In this document: positions 1-5,090 of the stretch, one piece after another
Position numbering within the stretch: the stretch's first letter is position 1
Layout: every line of letters begins with the position of its first letter
From: Candidatus Portnoyibacteriota bacterium
GTDB taxonomy: Bacteria; Patescibacteriota; Minisyncoccia; RBG-13-40-8-A; JAUWHN01
NCBI GenBank assembly: GCA_030605865.1
Contig: JAUWHN010000046.1
Coordinates: 1 to 5,834 of the forward strand
DNA: 5,834 bases
Reading direction: 5' to 3'
Notes under the pieces: generated by a model
Seen by the model: only the letters and a program-made list of their open reading frames with translations
Told to the model about the DNA's origin: nothing
Databases searched by the model: none
Program-made: the position numbers and the translations under genes

Positions 1-1
1 A

Positions 2-1132
2 GCTGTCAGAAGAAAGCCGGTTCGAAAAAAACCTATCAAAAAAAGAAAGGCAGTTAAGCCAATTAAAAAATCCGCTAAAAGAAAGACAGTAAAAAAAGCT
101 GTCAGGAAGAAACCAGCCAAGAAGAAGAAACTTATTAGGAAGAAGCCAGCTAAGAAGGCAAGAAAGAAGGTGGTGAGGAGAGTTAAGAGGGCCGTGAAGA
201 AGAGACCAGCAAAGAAAGTGGCTAGGAAACCAAAGAAGAAAGTGACAAAAAAAAGAACAGCGAAGAGAAAGCCAAAAAAGCGAGTAATTAAGAAAAAAAA
301 GACAGCAAAGAAACCAACAAAGAGACGAGTCAAAAAACCGATTAAGAGAAAAAAGAAGAAAGTTATAAGGAAAAGAGTAATTAGGGCAAAGAAACCGAAA
401 AAGAGAGTTATTAAGAAAAGAAGGATAGCGAAAAAGCCAGCAAAGAAAAGAATAAAGAAAAGAATAAAGAAAAGAATAAAGAAAAGAAAACCGCGAAAAC
501 GAAAAAAAACAAAAATAGTAAGGCGAGCCTATTCTGGGGGTGGACCCTTAGAACAGTTATTTGAATCTCCAGCTAAGGTTCAGATTATGAAGCTGTTTTT
601 TAGAAACCCCGAGGAGAGTTTTCTTTTGAAAGAAGCGGCAAAAATAATGAGACGAAATTTAGCAAGGGTCAGGCAAGAAATCAAGAGATTGGAAAAAATC
701 GGTCTTGTAAGAGCCAAGCAGATTTCTCCCCGAAAGCAGTTGTTTTCTGTTAATCCCAACTTTAATTTTTTTAATGAACTTAGAGAGTTGATTTTAAGGT
801 CTAGCCCTGTTTCTAAAGATAAAATGTTAAAAGCCATAAGGAGATTGGGCAAAATAAAACTTGTTTTGCTTTCGGGATTGTTTGTAGGTAATGGAACCGC
901 AAGAATGGGACAAGGTATGTCGCGAGCTGATTTATTGATAGTAGGGGATAATATTAACCAGAGAAAATTAGCTGGTTTTATAAAAAATTTGGAAGCCGAA
1001 GCCGGAACAGATATCAATTGTGTGGCAATGAGCACCGAAGAATTTAATTATCGTTATGATATGTATGATAGATTTGTTAGGGATTTATTAAGTGAGAAAT
1101 GTGAGTTTTTAATAAATAGACTTGGACTATGA
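2..1132 (+). CDS. Lysine-rich (histone H1-like) tail fused to winged-helix and nucleotidyltransferase-like domain; 5' truncated
   Basis: The reading frame is open from the first bases of the window, so the true start lies upstream. The GTG at 170 is only the first start-like codon inside the repeats. Bases 2-529 encode about 175 residues that are about 60% Lys+Arg with Ala, Pro, Val and Ile and no Asp or Glu, a composition like eukaryotic H1 tails or bacterial HC1/AlgP-type tails. Bases 548-769 encode a winged-helix fold: LEQLFESPAKVQIMKLFF, a recognition helix around NLARVRQEIKRLEKIGLV, and a basic wing. Bases 833-1129 resemble a small nucleotidyltransferase-like domain (SRADLLIVGD, then EEFNYR and YDRFVRDLL) in which the first catalytic Asp of the usual S-D-x-D motif is Arg. 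I infer a DNA-binding, possibly nucleoid-compacting or regulatory protein without transferase activity. The wHTH-NTase pair is, from memory, common in Parcubacteria; no specific function is known to me. Its stop overlaps the uppS start. Confidence 0.8.
   Translation, partial: AVRRKPVRKKPIKKRKAVKPIKKSAKRKTVKKAVRKKPAKKKKLIRKKPAKKARKKVVRRVKRAVKKRPAKKVARKPKKKVTKKRTAKRKPKKRVIKKKKTAKKPTKRRVKKPIKRKKKKVIRKRVIRAKKPKKRVIKKRRIAKKPAKKRIKKRIKKRIKKRKPRKRKKTKIVRRAYSGGGPLEQLFESPAKVQIMKLFFRNPEESFLLKEAAKIMRRNLARVRQEIKRLEKIGLVRAKQISPRKQLFSVNPNFNFFNELRELILRSSPVSKDKMLKAIRRLGKIKLVLLSGLFVGNGTARMGQGMSRADLLIVGDNINQRKLAGFIKNLEAEAGTDINCVAMSTEEFNYRYDMYDRFVRDLLSEKCEFLINRLGL
101..528 (+). repeat. Internally repetitive, purine-rich Lys/Arg coding repeats
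   Basis: The tail is built from related units. A 33-bp (11-residue) period is visible at 104-124 and 137-157 (both RKKPAKK). A longer duplication of about 123 bp links 272-341 (PKKRVIKKKKTAKKP) to 395-464 (PKKRVIKKRRIAKKP). Three exact 12-bp copies of gaaaagaataaa occupy 445-480 (KRIK units), followed by a partial copy at 481-488. The plus strand is almost entirely purine here, so the region is a long purine tract and prone to replication slippage and length variation. Confidence 0.8.
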
Positions 1133-1848
1133 CCAGTATGAAAAACAATCTTCCTCGGCATATAGTCGTAATTCCTGATGGCAATAGGAGGTGGGCAAGA
1201 GCGAAGAATCTTAATCCCTGGGTTGGGCATCAAGAAGGGGCAAAGCGCTTTGGTGAATTAGTGGATGAATCCATTGAATTAGGAATTCCTTATTTTTCTT
1301 TTTGGGGGCTTTCTATAGACAATATTAAAAACCGATCAAAAAAAGAAATAGATTTTCTATTAAATATTCTTAATAAGGAGGCAAAAAAGATAGTTAAGGG
1401 TAAAAAAATCTATGAAAAGAAAATAAAAATTATGGTTCCGGGTTTCTGGAAAGATTTTTTTCCCAAGGGGCTGTGTCAATCAATAGAAAAGTTAATAAAG
1501 GCAACAGAGAACCATGATAGAATTTTTGTTAATTTATTCCTGGCTTATAATGGGACTGATGAAATGCTAAAAACAATAAGGCAAATTGTGGAAGAATCAA
1601 GAAAGAATCCGAAATTAAAGATTAGCTCTGATTTAGTTAAAAAAAATCTTTTTACTAAAGACTTACCACCGGTTGATTATTTGATTAGAACCGGCGGGGA
1701 GCCCCATTTGAGCGCTGGTTTTATGATGTGGGATCTTGTATATACTCAACTCTATTTTACTAAGACTTATTTTCCTGATTTCGGCAAAAAAGAACTCAGA
1801 AAAGCTATCAGGGAATATCAAAGAAGAGAAAGAAGATTTGGGGAATGA
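1129..1848 (+). CDS. uppS: Undecaprenyl diphosphate synthase (cis-prenyltransferase), divergent CPR/archaeal-like form
   Basis: This enzyme condenses isopentenyl diphosphate onto farnesyl diphosphate to make the C55 lipid carrier for peptidoglycan and surface glycans; it is cytosolic and membrane-associated. The 239-aa length fits the family (E. coli 253). Visible motifs are HIVVIPDGNRRW (catalytic Asp17), GH at 33-34, a substrate-loop segment LSIDN (usually FSSEN), AYNGTDE (usually xYGGRxE), RTGGE at 187-191 and the C-terminal ERRFG. The usual IMDGN is IPDGN, and one residue is inserted after RTGGEPHLSA, giving GFMMWD. Such variants occur in archaeal-type and CPR enzymes. The start at 1129 overlaps the previous stop as ATGA, which suggests translational coupling; ATG 1138 is possible because no strong Shine-Dalgarno decides between them. 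The product chain length cannot be read from sequence, so decaprenyl or other lengths remain possible. Confidence 0.93.
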   Translation: MTSMKNNLPRHIVVIPDGNRRWARAKNLNPWVGHQEGAKRFGELVDESIELGIPYFSFWGLSIDNIKNRSKKEIDFLLNILNKEAKKIVKGKKIYEKKIKIMVPGFWKDFFPKGLCQSIEKLIKATENHDRIFVNLFLAYNGTDEMLKTIRQIVEESRKNPKLKISSDLVKKNLFTKDLPPVDYLIRTGGEPHLSAGFMMWDLVYTQLYFTKTYFPDFGKKELRKAIREYQRRERRFGE

Positions 1849-1922
1849 GGGCGATTAGCTCAGTTGGTTAGAGCGTTCCGTTCACATCGGAGAGGTCATC
1901 CGTTCGAATCGGATATCGCCCA
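1849..1922 (+). tRNA. tRNA-Val (anticodon CAC)
   Basis: A full cloverleaf can be drawn by eye. The acceptor is GGGCGAT (1849-1855) paired with ATCGCCC (1915-1921). The D stem is GCTC/GAGC (1858-1861, 1871-1874). The anticodon stem is TTCCG/CGGAG with one T-G pair, and the loop TTCACAT puts CAC at 1883-1885. The variable loop has 5 nt, and the T arm is ATCCG-TTCGAAT-CGGAT (1898-1914). The discriminator is A (1922) and CCA is not encoded. CAC reads GUG only, so other valine tRNAs must exist elsewhere. The gene begins on the base after the uppS stop and has no clear promoter of its own, so it is probably cut out of the upstream mRNA by RNase P. Confidence 0.96.
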
Positions 1923-1930
1923 TTTTAAAA

Positions 1931-1961
1931 ATGACAGAGGACAGTCTTCTGTTATTTTTTT
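1931..1961 (+). terminator. Rho-independent terminator after tRNA-Val
   Basis: Bases 1931-1940 (ATGACAGAGG) pair with 1946-1955 (CTTCTGTTAT) through ten pairs including two G-T wobbles. The loop is ACAGT, and the 3' arm runs straight into T7 (1955-1961). An A-run precedes the stem (1927-1931), so it may also work weakly from the other strand. It would end the wHTH-uppS-tRNA unit. Confidence 0.75.
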
Positions 1962-1978
1962 ATTTGTCAAAAATATTG

Positions 1979-1984
1979 TATAAT
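1979..1984 (+). promoter_or_regulatory. -10 element (TATAAT), probably giving a leaderless mRNA
   Basis: This is a perfect TATAAT. At the usual 6-7 base distance, transcription would begin at about 1990-1991, the ATG of the next gene. The -35 region at 17-bp spacing is only T-rich (1956-1961). TTGTCA at 1964-1969 is too close (9 bp) to pair with this -10. No Shine-Dalgarno lies before the ATG. Confidence 0.55.
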
Positions 1985-1990
1985 ATAAAT

Positions 1991-2389
1991 ATGACATTAG
2001 GATTGCAGAGAATTATTGTCTTGCGATTTTGGGGCTGGTATTACACCAGGGCTGTAAAAGGCCTGATAATGGCTTGGAAGAATTTTATTATATTTGTTCG
2101 GGAATATTATTCCATTCCTTTGTTATTAAGAACATTGGTTGCTCCCTGGAGAAGAGATATTACTCGTCGGCCCCGGGGCCTTGATATTAAAAAACTTTTT
2201 GAAGCTTTGGTTTTTAATTTAATTTCTCGAGGAATTGGTCTTATTATCAGGTCAGTTACCGTTGTCATTGGTTTAGTTTGCTTGATTGGAGTAATTATTT
2301 TTGGATTTTTAGCCTTAATTGTTTGGTTGGTGTTGCCAGCACTTTTGGCATTTTTTATTGTAACAGGGGCGTTACTATTAGCAGGATAA
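1991..2389 (+). CDS. Small integral membrane protein with PWRRD motif, upstream of the Clp-like ATPase
   Basis: The 132-aa protein has an aromatic, basic N-terminal half (FWGWYYTRAVKG, AWKNFIIFVREYYSIPLLLRTL) ending in the motif APWRRD (residues 51-56). Two closely spaced hydrophobic helices follow at about 82-107 and 110-131, with little loop between them. I recognise this as a family seen beside Clp-like ATPases in Parcubacteria-type genomes but know no function for it. The start at 1991 is preferred: an ATG at 1931 lies inside the terminator stem, and the -10 box at 1979 leaves no room for a longer product. ATG 2069 has a good AAAAGG seven bases upstream, but it would remove the tryptophan/tyrosine-rich segment that looks family-conserved. 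The gene ends four bases before the next start, and its last codons (AGGA at 2383-2386) supply that gene's ribosome site, so the two are probably co-translated. A membrane partner or anchor for the ATPase is inference from position only. Confidence 0.75.
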   Translation: MTLGLQRIIVLRFWGWYYTRAVKGLIMAWKNFIIFVREYYSIPLLLRTLVAPWRRDITRRPRGLDIKKLFEALVFNLISRGIGLIIRSVTVVIGLVCLIGVIIFGFLALIVWLVLPALLAFFIVTGALLLAG

Positions 2390-2393
2390 AAAT

Positions 2394-2633
2394 ATGATTT
2401 TCGATTTAAAGCATACAAATATTTATCAAGCTGTTAAAATAGCCAAGGCATTTCCTCTGAGGCTGGTTAGGCTTGTAAATGGCTTGTTTTTATTCATAGC
2501 ATTAGCGCTGTTAATAGCTTTTTTTAGTAATCAGCCAGTGCCGTATTTATCTTCATCGAGCCAGGTTTTAGGTTTGTTTTTAATTATTCTTAGCCTTGAT
2601 GTTTTGGGTTGGATTTGGCTGATTTTTTTTTGA
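2394..2633 (+). CDS. N-terminal membrane segment of the Clp-like ATPase (79 aa as read)
   Basis: A basic N-terminus (Lys6, Lys15, Lys18, Arg23, Arg26) precedes two hydrophobic helices at about residues 27-44 and 58-79, joined by a short polar loop (SNQPVPYLSSSSQ). The positive-inside rule puts both ends in the cytoplasm and the loop outside. AGGA at 2383-2386 sits seven bases before the ATG, a good ribosome site. As read, the protein stops inside its second helix right after a T9 run, an implausible natural end. The topology fits a hairpin anchor that hands the chain back to the cytoplasm, where the ATPase would lie. Alone it could be a tiny membrane protein, but I think it is the first part of the downstream gene. 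Confidence 0.7.
   Translation: MIFDLKHTNIYQAVKIAKAFPLRLVRLVNGLFLFIALALLIAFFSNQPVPYLSSSSQVLGLFLIILSLDVLGWIWLIFF
2623..2631 (+). other. T9 homopolymer: frame-switch site
   Basis: Nine consecutive T lie where the upstream frame (ATT TTT TTT TGA) must change to the ATPase frame (TTT GAA AGC GCC). Eight T would restore one continuous frame. Runs of nine A or T are known sites of RNA polymerase slippage, as at the A9 of Thermus dnaX, and are also a common place for indel errors. Confidence 0.75.
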
Positions 2634-2706
2634 AAGCGCCTTAAAAGAGAATATTTATCTTAAAATACCTCTAGAAGAAACAATTGCCTTTTTAGACAGT
2701 AAAGAG

Positions 2707-4947
2707 GTGGAAGTAAATTTAGCAGAATATTTAGATTTTGACGTTACTCATGCTTTAGTGGATGCCCTTGTTTTTTGCAGGAGAAAGGAGATTTCTCTCA
2801 CTGCTGTTTATGTGGCTTTTTTTCTTTTTAAAAACGAAAGAGTTGAACGAATTTTTGAGAAATTAGGTTTAGCTAAAGGTGAGATAAAGAAGTTTTTGAA
2901 AAAGAAAAAAGAAAGGCTTAAAGACAGCAAAATATTATATAGCGAGGTATTCTATAGAGTAATTTCTGAAGCAGCAAGGCAGGCAGCAGCCAATTTTCAT
3001 CGTCAGATTGAAGTCAGAGATTTTTTAGTAGCTACTGCTGAGCATGATGATGATTTTAGAAAAATTTTATTTAATAACAACTTAGAAGTACTAGACGTTG
3101 ACCATGTTATTTCTTGGGACGATTTTATAACTTATGAAGCTGAATGGAAGAAAAAATTCTGGAAATTAGACAATTTACTAAAGCAGACGGGAATTGGCAA
3201 GCAGTGGGCAGCCGGCTATACTGTTAATCTTGATAAATATGCTGTTGATGTAACTAAGCTCATAAGAAAAAAAGGACTCCCTCTTCATGTTGTTGGCCGA
3301 AAGAGAGAAATCGAAGAGATGGAGAGAGTCCTTTCCAGAAGAGGAGAAAACAATGTTTTGGTTATTGGCAGGCCGGGGGGCGGGCGCTCAACCATTGTTT
3401 ATAGTTTTGCCAAGAAAGTTCTTGAGGGCAGGTCTATTTCTGTTTTGAATTATAAACGGGTTTTAGAACTTGATATGCAAGCTATGTTTGCCGGCCTTAC
3501 AACCCAAGGAGAGCTTTTAGAACGATTCAAGATAGTATTTGGTGAAGCGTCCAACGCTGGAAACGTTATTTTAATCATAGATAATATTCATGGTTATATT
3601 GGGAAACAAGAAGGTGTTGGTGGTTTTGATATTTCTTCGGCTTTAATTCCTTATTTGGAGTCGCCAGAGCTTCAGATTATTGGAATTACTACTTTTGAAG
3701 GTTTTCATAGAAACATAGAGACCCATCCGGCAATTATGAACCATTTTGAAAAGGTTGAAATTGAAGAGCCATCAGCTGAAGAAACAATGTTTATTTTAGA
3801 AGATTTGCTTTCCGGCTTTGAGAAGCAGTACAATCTTAGGGTCGGCTATCAAGGATTGAGAGCTATTATTAAACTAACTGACCGTTATATTCAGGATGTT
3901 CCTTTTCCGGAAAAAGCAATTGATTTTTTAGGTGAAGTAATGGTTTACGCAAAGACCAAGACAAATTCTAAAGTTGTTCTTCCCGAGCATGCTGCCCAGA
4001 TTATTTCTGAAAAAACCAAAATTCCAGCCGGTGAGATTCAGAGAACAGAAAAAGAAAAGCTTTTAAATCTTGAAAATTTTATTCACAAGCGAGTAATTGA
4101 TCAAGAAGAAGCCGTTGATGTTTTGGCTGATGCCATGAGAAGGGCAAGGGCAGGAGTAGCTAAAATAGAAAAACCAATCGGCACTTTTCTTTTCCTAGGA
4201 CCTACTGGAGTAGGGAAGACTGAAACTTGCAAGGCATTAGCTGAATCCTATTTTGGTTCGGAGCACAGAATGATAAGGTTGGATATGTCAGAATATCAGA
4301 GCATAGATTCAATAGATAGGTTGATTGGATCTTCCGACGGTTTAGAGCAGGGGCAGTTAACAAATGCTATCCGGGAAAATCCTTTTGCCTTGCTTATGCT
4401 TGATGAAATAGAAAAAGCTCACAAAAATATTTTGAATTTATTTTTGCAGGTTTTGGATGAAGGACGGTTAACCGATAACCTGGGCAGGACAGTAAGTTTT
4501 CGCAATGCAATTATCATTGGTACTTCTAATGCAGGAGCTGAATTTATAAGACAATACGTTGAAAAAAGGGCGGGCTATGCTTATTCTTTTTTTAAGAAAG
4601 AGCTTGTAGAGTATCTTTTACGAGAAAGGCTTTTCAGGCCGGAATTTTTGAACCGTTTTGATGCGGTAATTATATTTAAACCCTTGTCTCATGAAAATTT
4701 GGTTGATATAGCCGTATTAATGCTTAAAAGATTGAATAAAAGATTAGTTGAAGGAAGGGGCATTCAGTTTATAGTAACCCAGGAATTAGCTGAAAAGATA
4801 GCTAGGCTCGGTTATGATCCGGAATTTGGCGCCAGGCCAATGAACCGGGTTATTCAGGATAGAATAGAAAACAAAATTGCCACAAAGATTTTACAAGGAG
4901 GTTTAAAAAGAGGGGATGTTATTGAAATGGGGCCAGAGGAAATCTAA
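2707..4947 (+). CDS. ClpC/ClpB-like (Hsp100) double AAA+ ATPase with degenerate first AAA+ module
   Basis: Numbered from GTG 2707 (746 aa); the frame is open back to 2623 and GTG is probably not the true start, as no spaced ribosome site precedes it. Residues 4-135 form a two-repeat helical Clp N-like region. Module 1 (about 190-440) keeps VVGRKREIE and a sensor-1 IIGITT, but has GRPGGGRST (Lys to Arg227), IIDNIH (Glu to Asn293), AGLTTQGE (pore Tyr lost) and MNHFE in place of RRFQ arginine fingers. Module 2 (about 460-746) keeps GPTGVGKTE, LMLDEIEKAH, TSNAGA, FRPEFLNRFD and the sensor-2 GYDPEFGARP, so it should hydrolyse ATP; its pore loop (GSSDGLEQGQLT) lacks GYVG. I see no coiled-coil M domain between modules and no [LIV]G[FL] ClpP-docking tripeptide in 611-643. 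The likely role is ClpP-independent remodelling or disaggregation at the membrane; substrates are unknown. TAA at 4945 is followed by a terminator. Confidence 0.9.
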   Translation: MEVNLAEYLDFDVTHALVDALVFCRRKEISLTAVYVAFFLFKNERVERIFEKLGLAKGEIKKFLKKKKERLKDSKILYSEVFYRVISEAARQAAANFHRQIEVRDFLVATAEHDDDFRKILFNNNLEVLDVDHVISWDDFITYEAEWKKKFWKLDNLLKQTGIGKQWAAGYTVNLDKYAVDVTKLIRKKGLPLHVVGRKREIEEMERVLSRRGENNVLVIGRPGGGRSTIVYSFAKKVLEGRSISVLNYKRVLELDMQAMFAGLTTQGELLERFKIVFGEASNAGNVILIIDNIHGYIGKQEGVGGFDISSALIPYLESPELQIIGITTFEGFHRNIETHPAIMNHFEKVEIEEPSAEETMFILEDLLSGFEKQYNLRVGYQGLRAIIKLTDRYIQDVPFPEKAIDFLGEVMVYAKTKTNSKVVLPEHAAQIISEKTKIPAGEIQRTEKEKLLNLENFIHKRVIDQEEAVDVLADAMRRARAGVAKIEKPIGTFLFLGPTGVGKTETCKALAESYFGSEHRMIRLDMSEYQSIDSIDRLIGSSDGLEQGQLTNAIRENPFALLMLDEIEKAHKNILNLFLQVLDEGRLTDNLGRTVSFRNAIIIGTSNAGAEFIRQYVEKRAGYAYSFFKKELVEYLLRERLFRPEFLNRFDAVIIFKPLSHENLVDIAVLMLKRLNKRLVEGRGIQFIVTQELAEKIARLGYDPEFGARPMNRVIQDRIENKIATKILQGGLKRGDVIEMGPEEI

Positions 4948-4959
4948 AAGGGGATAAAT

Positions 4960-4968
4960 TGTGGAAAA
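4960..4968 (-). promoter_or_regulatory. DnaA-box-like 9-mer (TTTTCCACA)
   Basis: On the minus strand this reads TTTTCCACA, which fits the general DnaA consensus TTWTNCACA. It stands just after the ATPase stop, with a weaker AGGGGATAA beside it (4949-4957). A single 9-mer in AT-rich DNA can arise by chance. Confidence 0.3.
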
Positions 4969-4990
4969 GTCAAGGGTCGATATATATAAG

Positions 4991-5019
4991 AATGGCTTAA
5001 TAAAGCCATTTTTTATTTT
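4991..5019 (+). terminator. Rho-independent terminator after the Clp-like gene
   Basis: AATGGCTT (4991-4998) pairs perfectly with AAGCCATT (5003-5010) around a 4-base loop AATA, and TTTTATTTT follows. It lies 44 bases after the ATPase stop and separates that unit from the mra promoter. The arms are AT-bounded, so weak bidirectional function is possible. Confidence 0.9.
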
Positions 5020-5053
5020 AGGGATATTGCCAAAGTGTTGTAAAAGGAAAGGG

Positions 5054-5081
5054 TTGACAAGAGTTAAAGGTGGGGTAAAAT
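5054..5081 (+). promoter_or_regulatory. Sigma70-type promoter of the mraZ-rsmH (dcw) cluster
   Basis: TTGACA (5054-5059) is a consensus -35 element. TAAAAT (5076-5081) is a near-consensus -10 with a 16-bp spacer. Transcription would start near 5088, leaving a leader of about 60 bases before the mraZ ATG. It lies directly downstream of a terminator, as expected for a new unit. Confidence 0.8.
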
Positions 5082-5090
5082 AAAAGCATA

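Larger units (their letters stand above)
2394..4947 (+). pseudogene. Inferred full-length membrane-anchored ClpC-like ATPase gene, split by a +1 frame switch at a T9 run
   Basis: The frame starting at ATG 2394 ends at TGA 2631-2633. The ATPase frame is open from just after TGA 2620-2622, so the two overlap only around the T9 run at 2623-2631. If one T is skipped, ...GWIWLIFF joins ESALKENIYLKIPLEE and then NLAEYLDFD, giving about 850 residues: two transmembrane helices, a linker, a Clp N-like domain and two AAA+ modules. The linker codons (2632-2706) read like sensible protein and contain no ATG, GTG or TTG, which argues that they are translated from upstream. The break may be a sequencing or assembly error, a real recent mutation, or transcriptional/translational slippage at T9. 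It is typed pseudogene only as a label for a broken frame; both halves otherwise look intact. Confidence 0.7.

Noticed and set aside
170..172. GTG 170 as the true start of the lysine-rich protein
   Set aside because: The same frame and same type of repeat continue upstream to base 2 without a stop, so the gene is cut by the window edge.
101..488. CRISPR-like or intergenic satellite array
   Set aside because: The repeats are imperfect, codon-phased and encode a Lys/Arg tail; there are no regular unique spacers.
580..1035. 151-codon open frame on the minus strand opposite the winged-helix gene
   Set aside because: It is antisense to a clearly conserved wHTH/NTase-like coding region, shows no recognisable domain and has no ribosome site; it looks like a shadow frame.
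1964..1969. TTGTCA as the -35 element for the TATAAT at 1979
   Set aside because: The spacer is only 9 bp, too short for a sigma70-type promoter.
1931..1990. Longer start (ATG 1931) for the PWRRD protein
   Set aside because: That ATG is in the stem of the terminator, upstream of the -10 box, and the added residues are low-complexity non-family sequence.
2107..2418. 103-codon minus-strand open frame opposite the PWRRD membrane gene
   Set aside because: It mirrors the hydrophobic codons of the real gene and spans the junction to the next gene; there is no independent support.
2631..2633. TGA readthrough (Gly-coding TGA) as the way to join the two Clp parts
   Set aside because: Reading through TGA in that frame reaches TAA within about ten codons and does not enter the ATPase frame; TGA also ends other genes here normally.
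4979..4988. ATATATATAA stretch as a promoter or unwinding element
   Set aside because: It is short, lies just before a terminator and has no matching -35; it is not enough to call an origin element.
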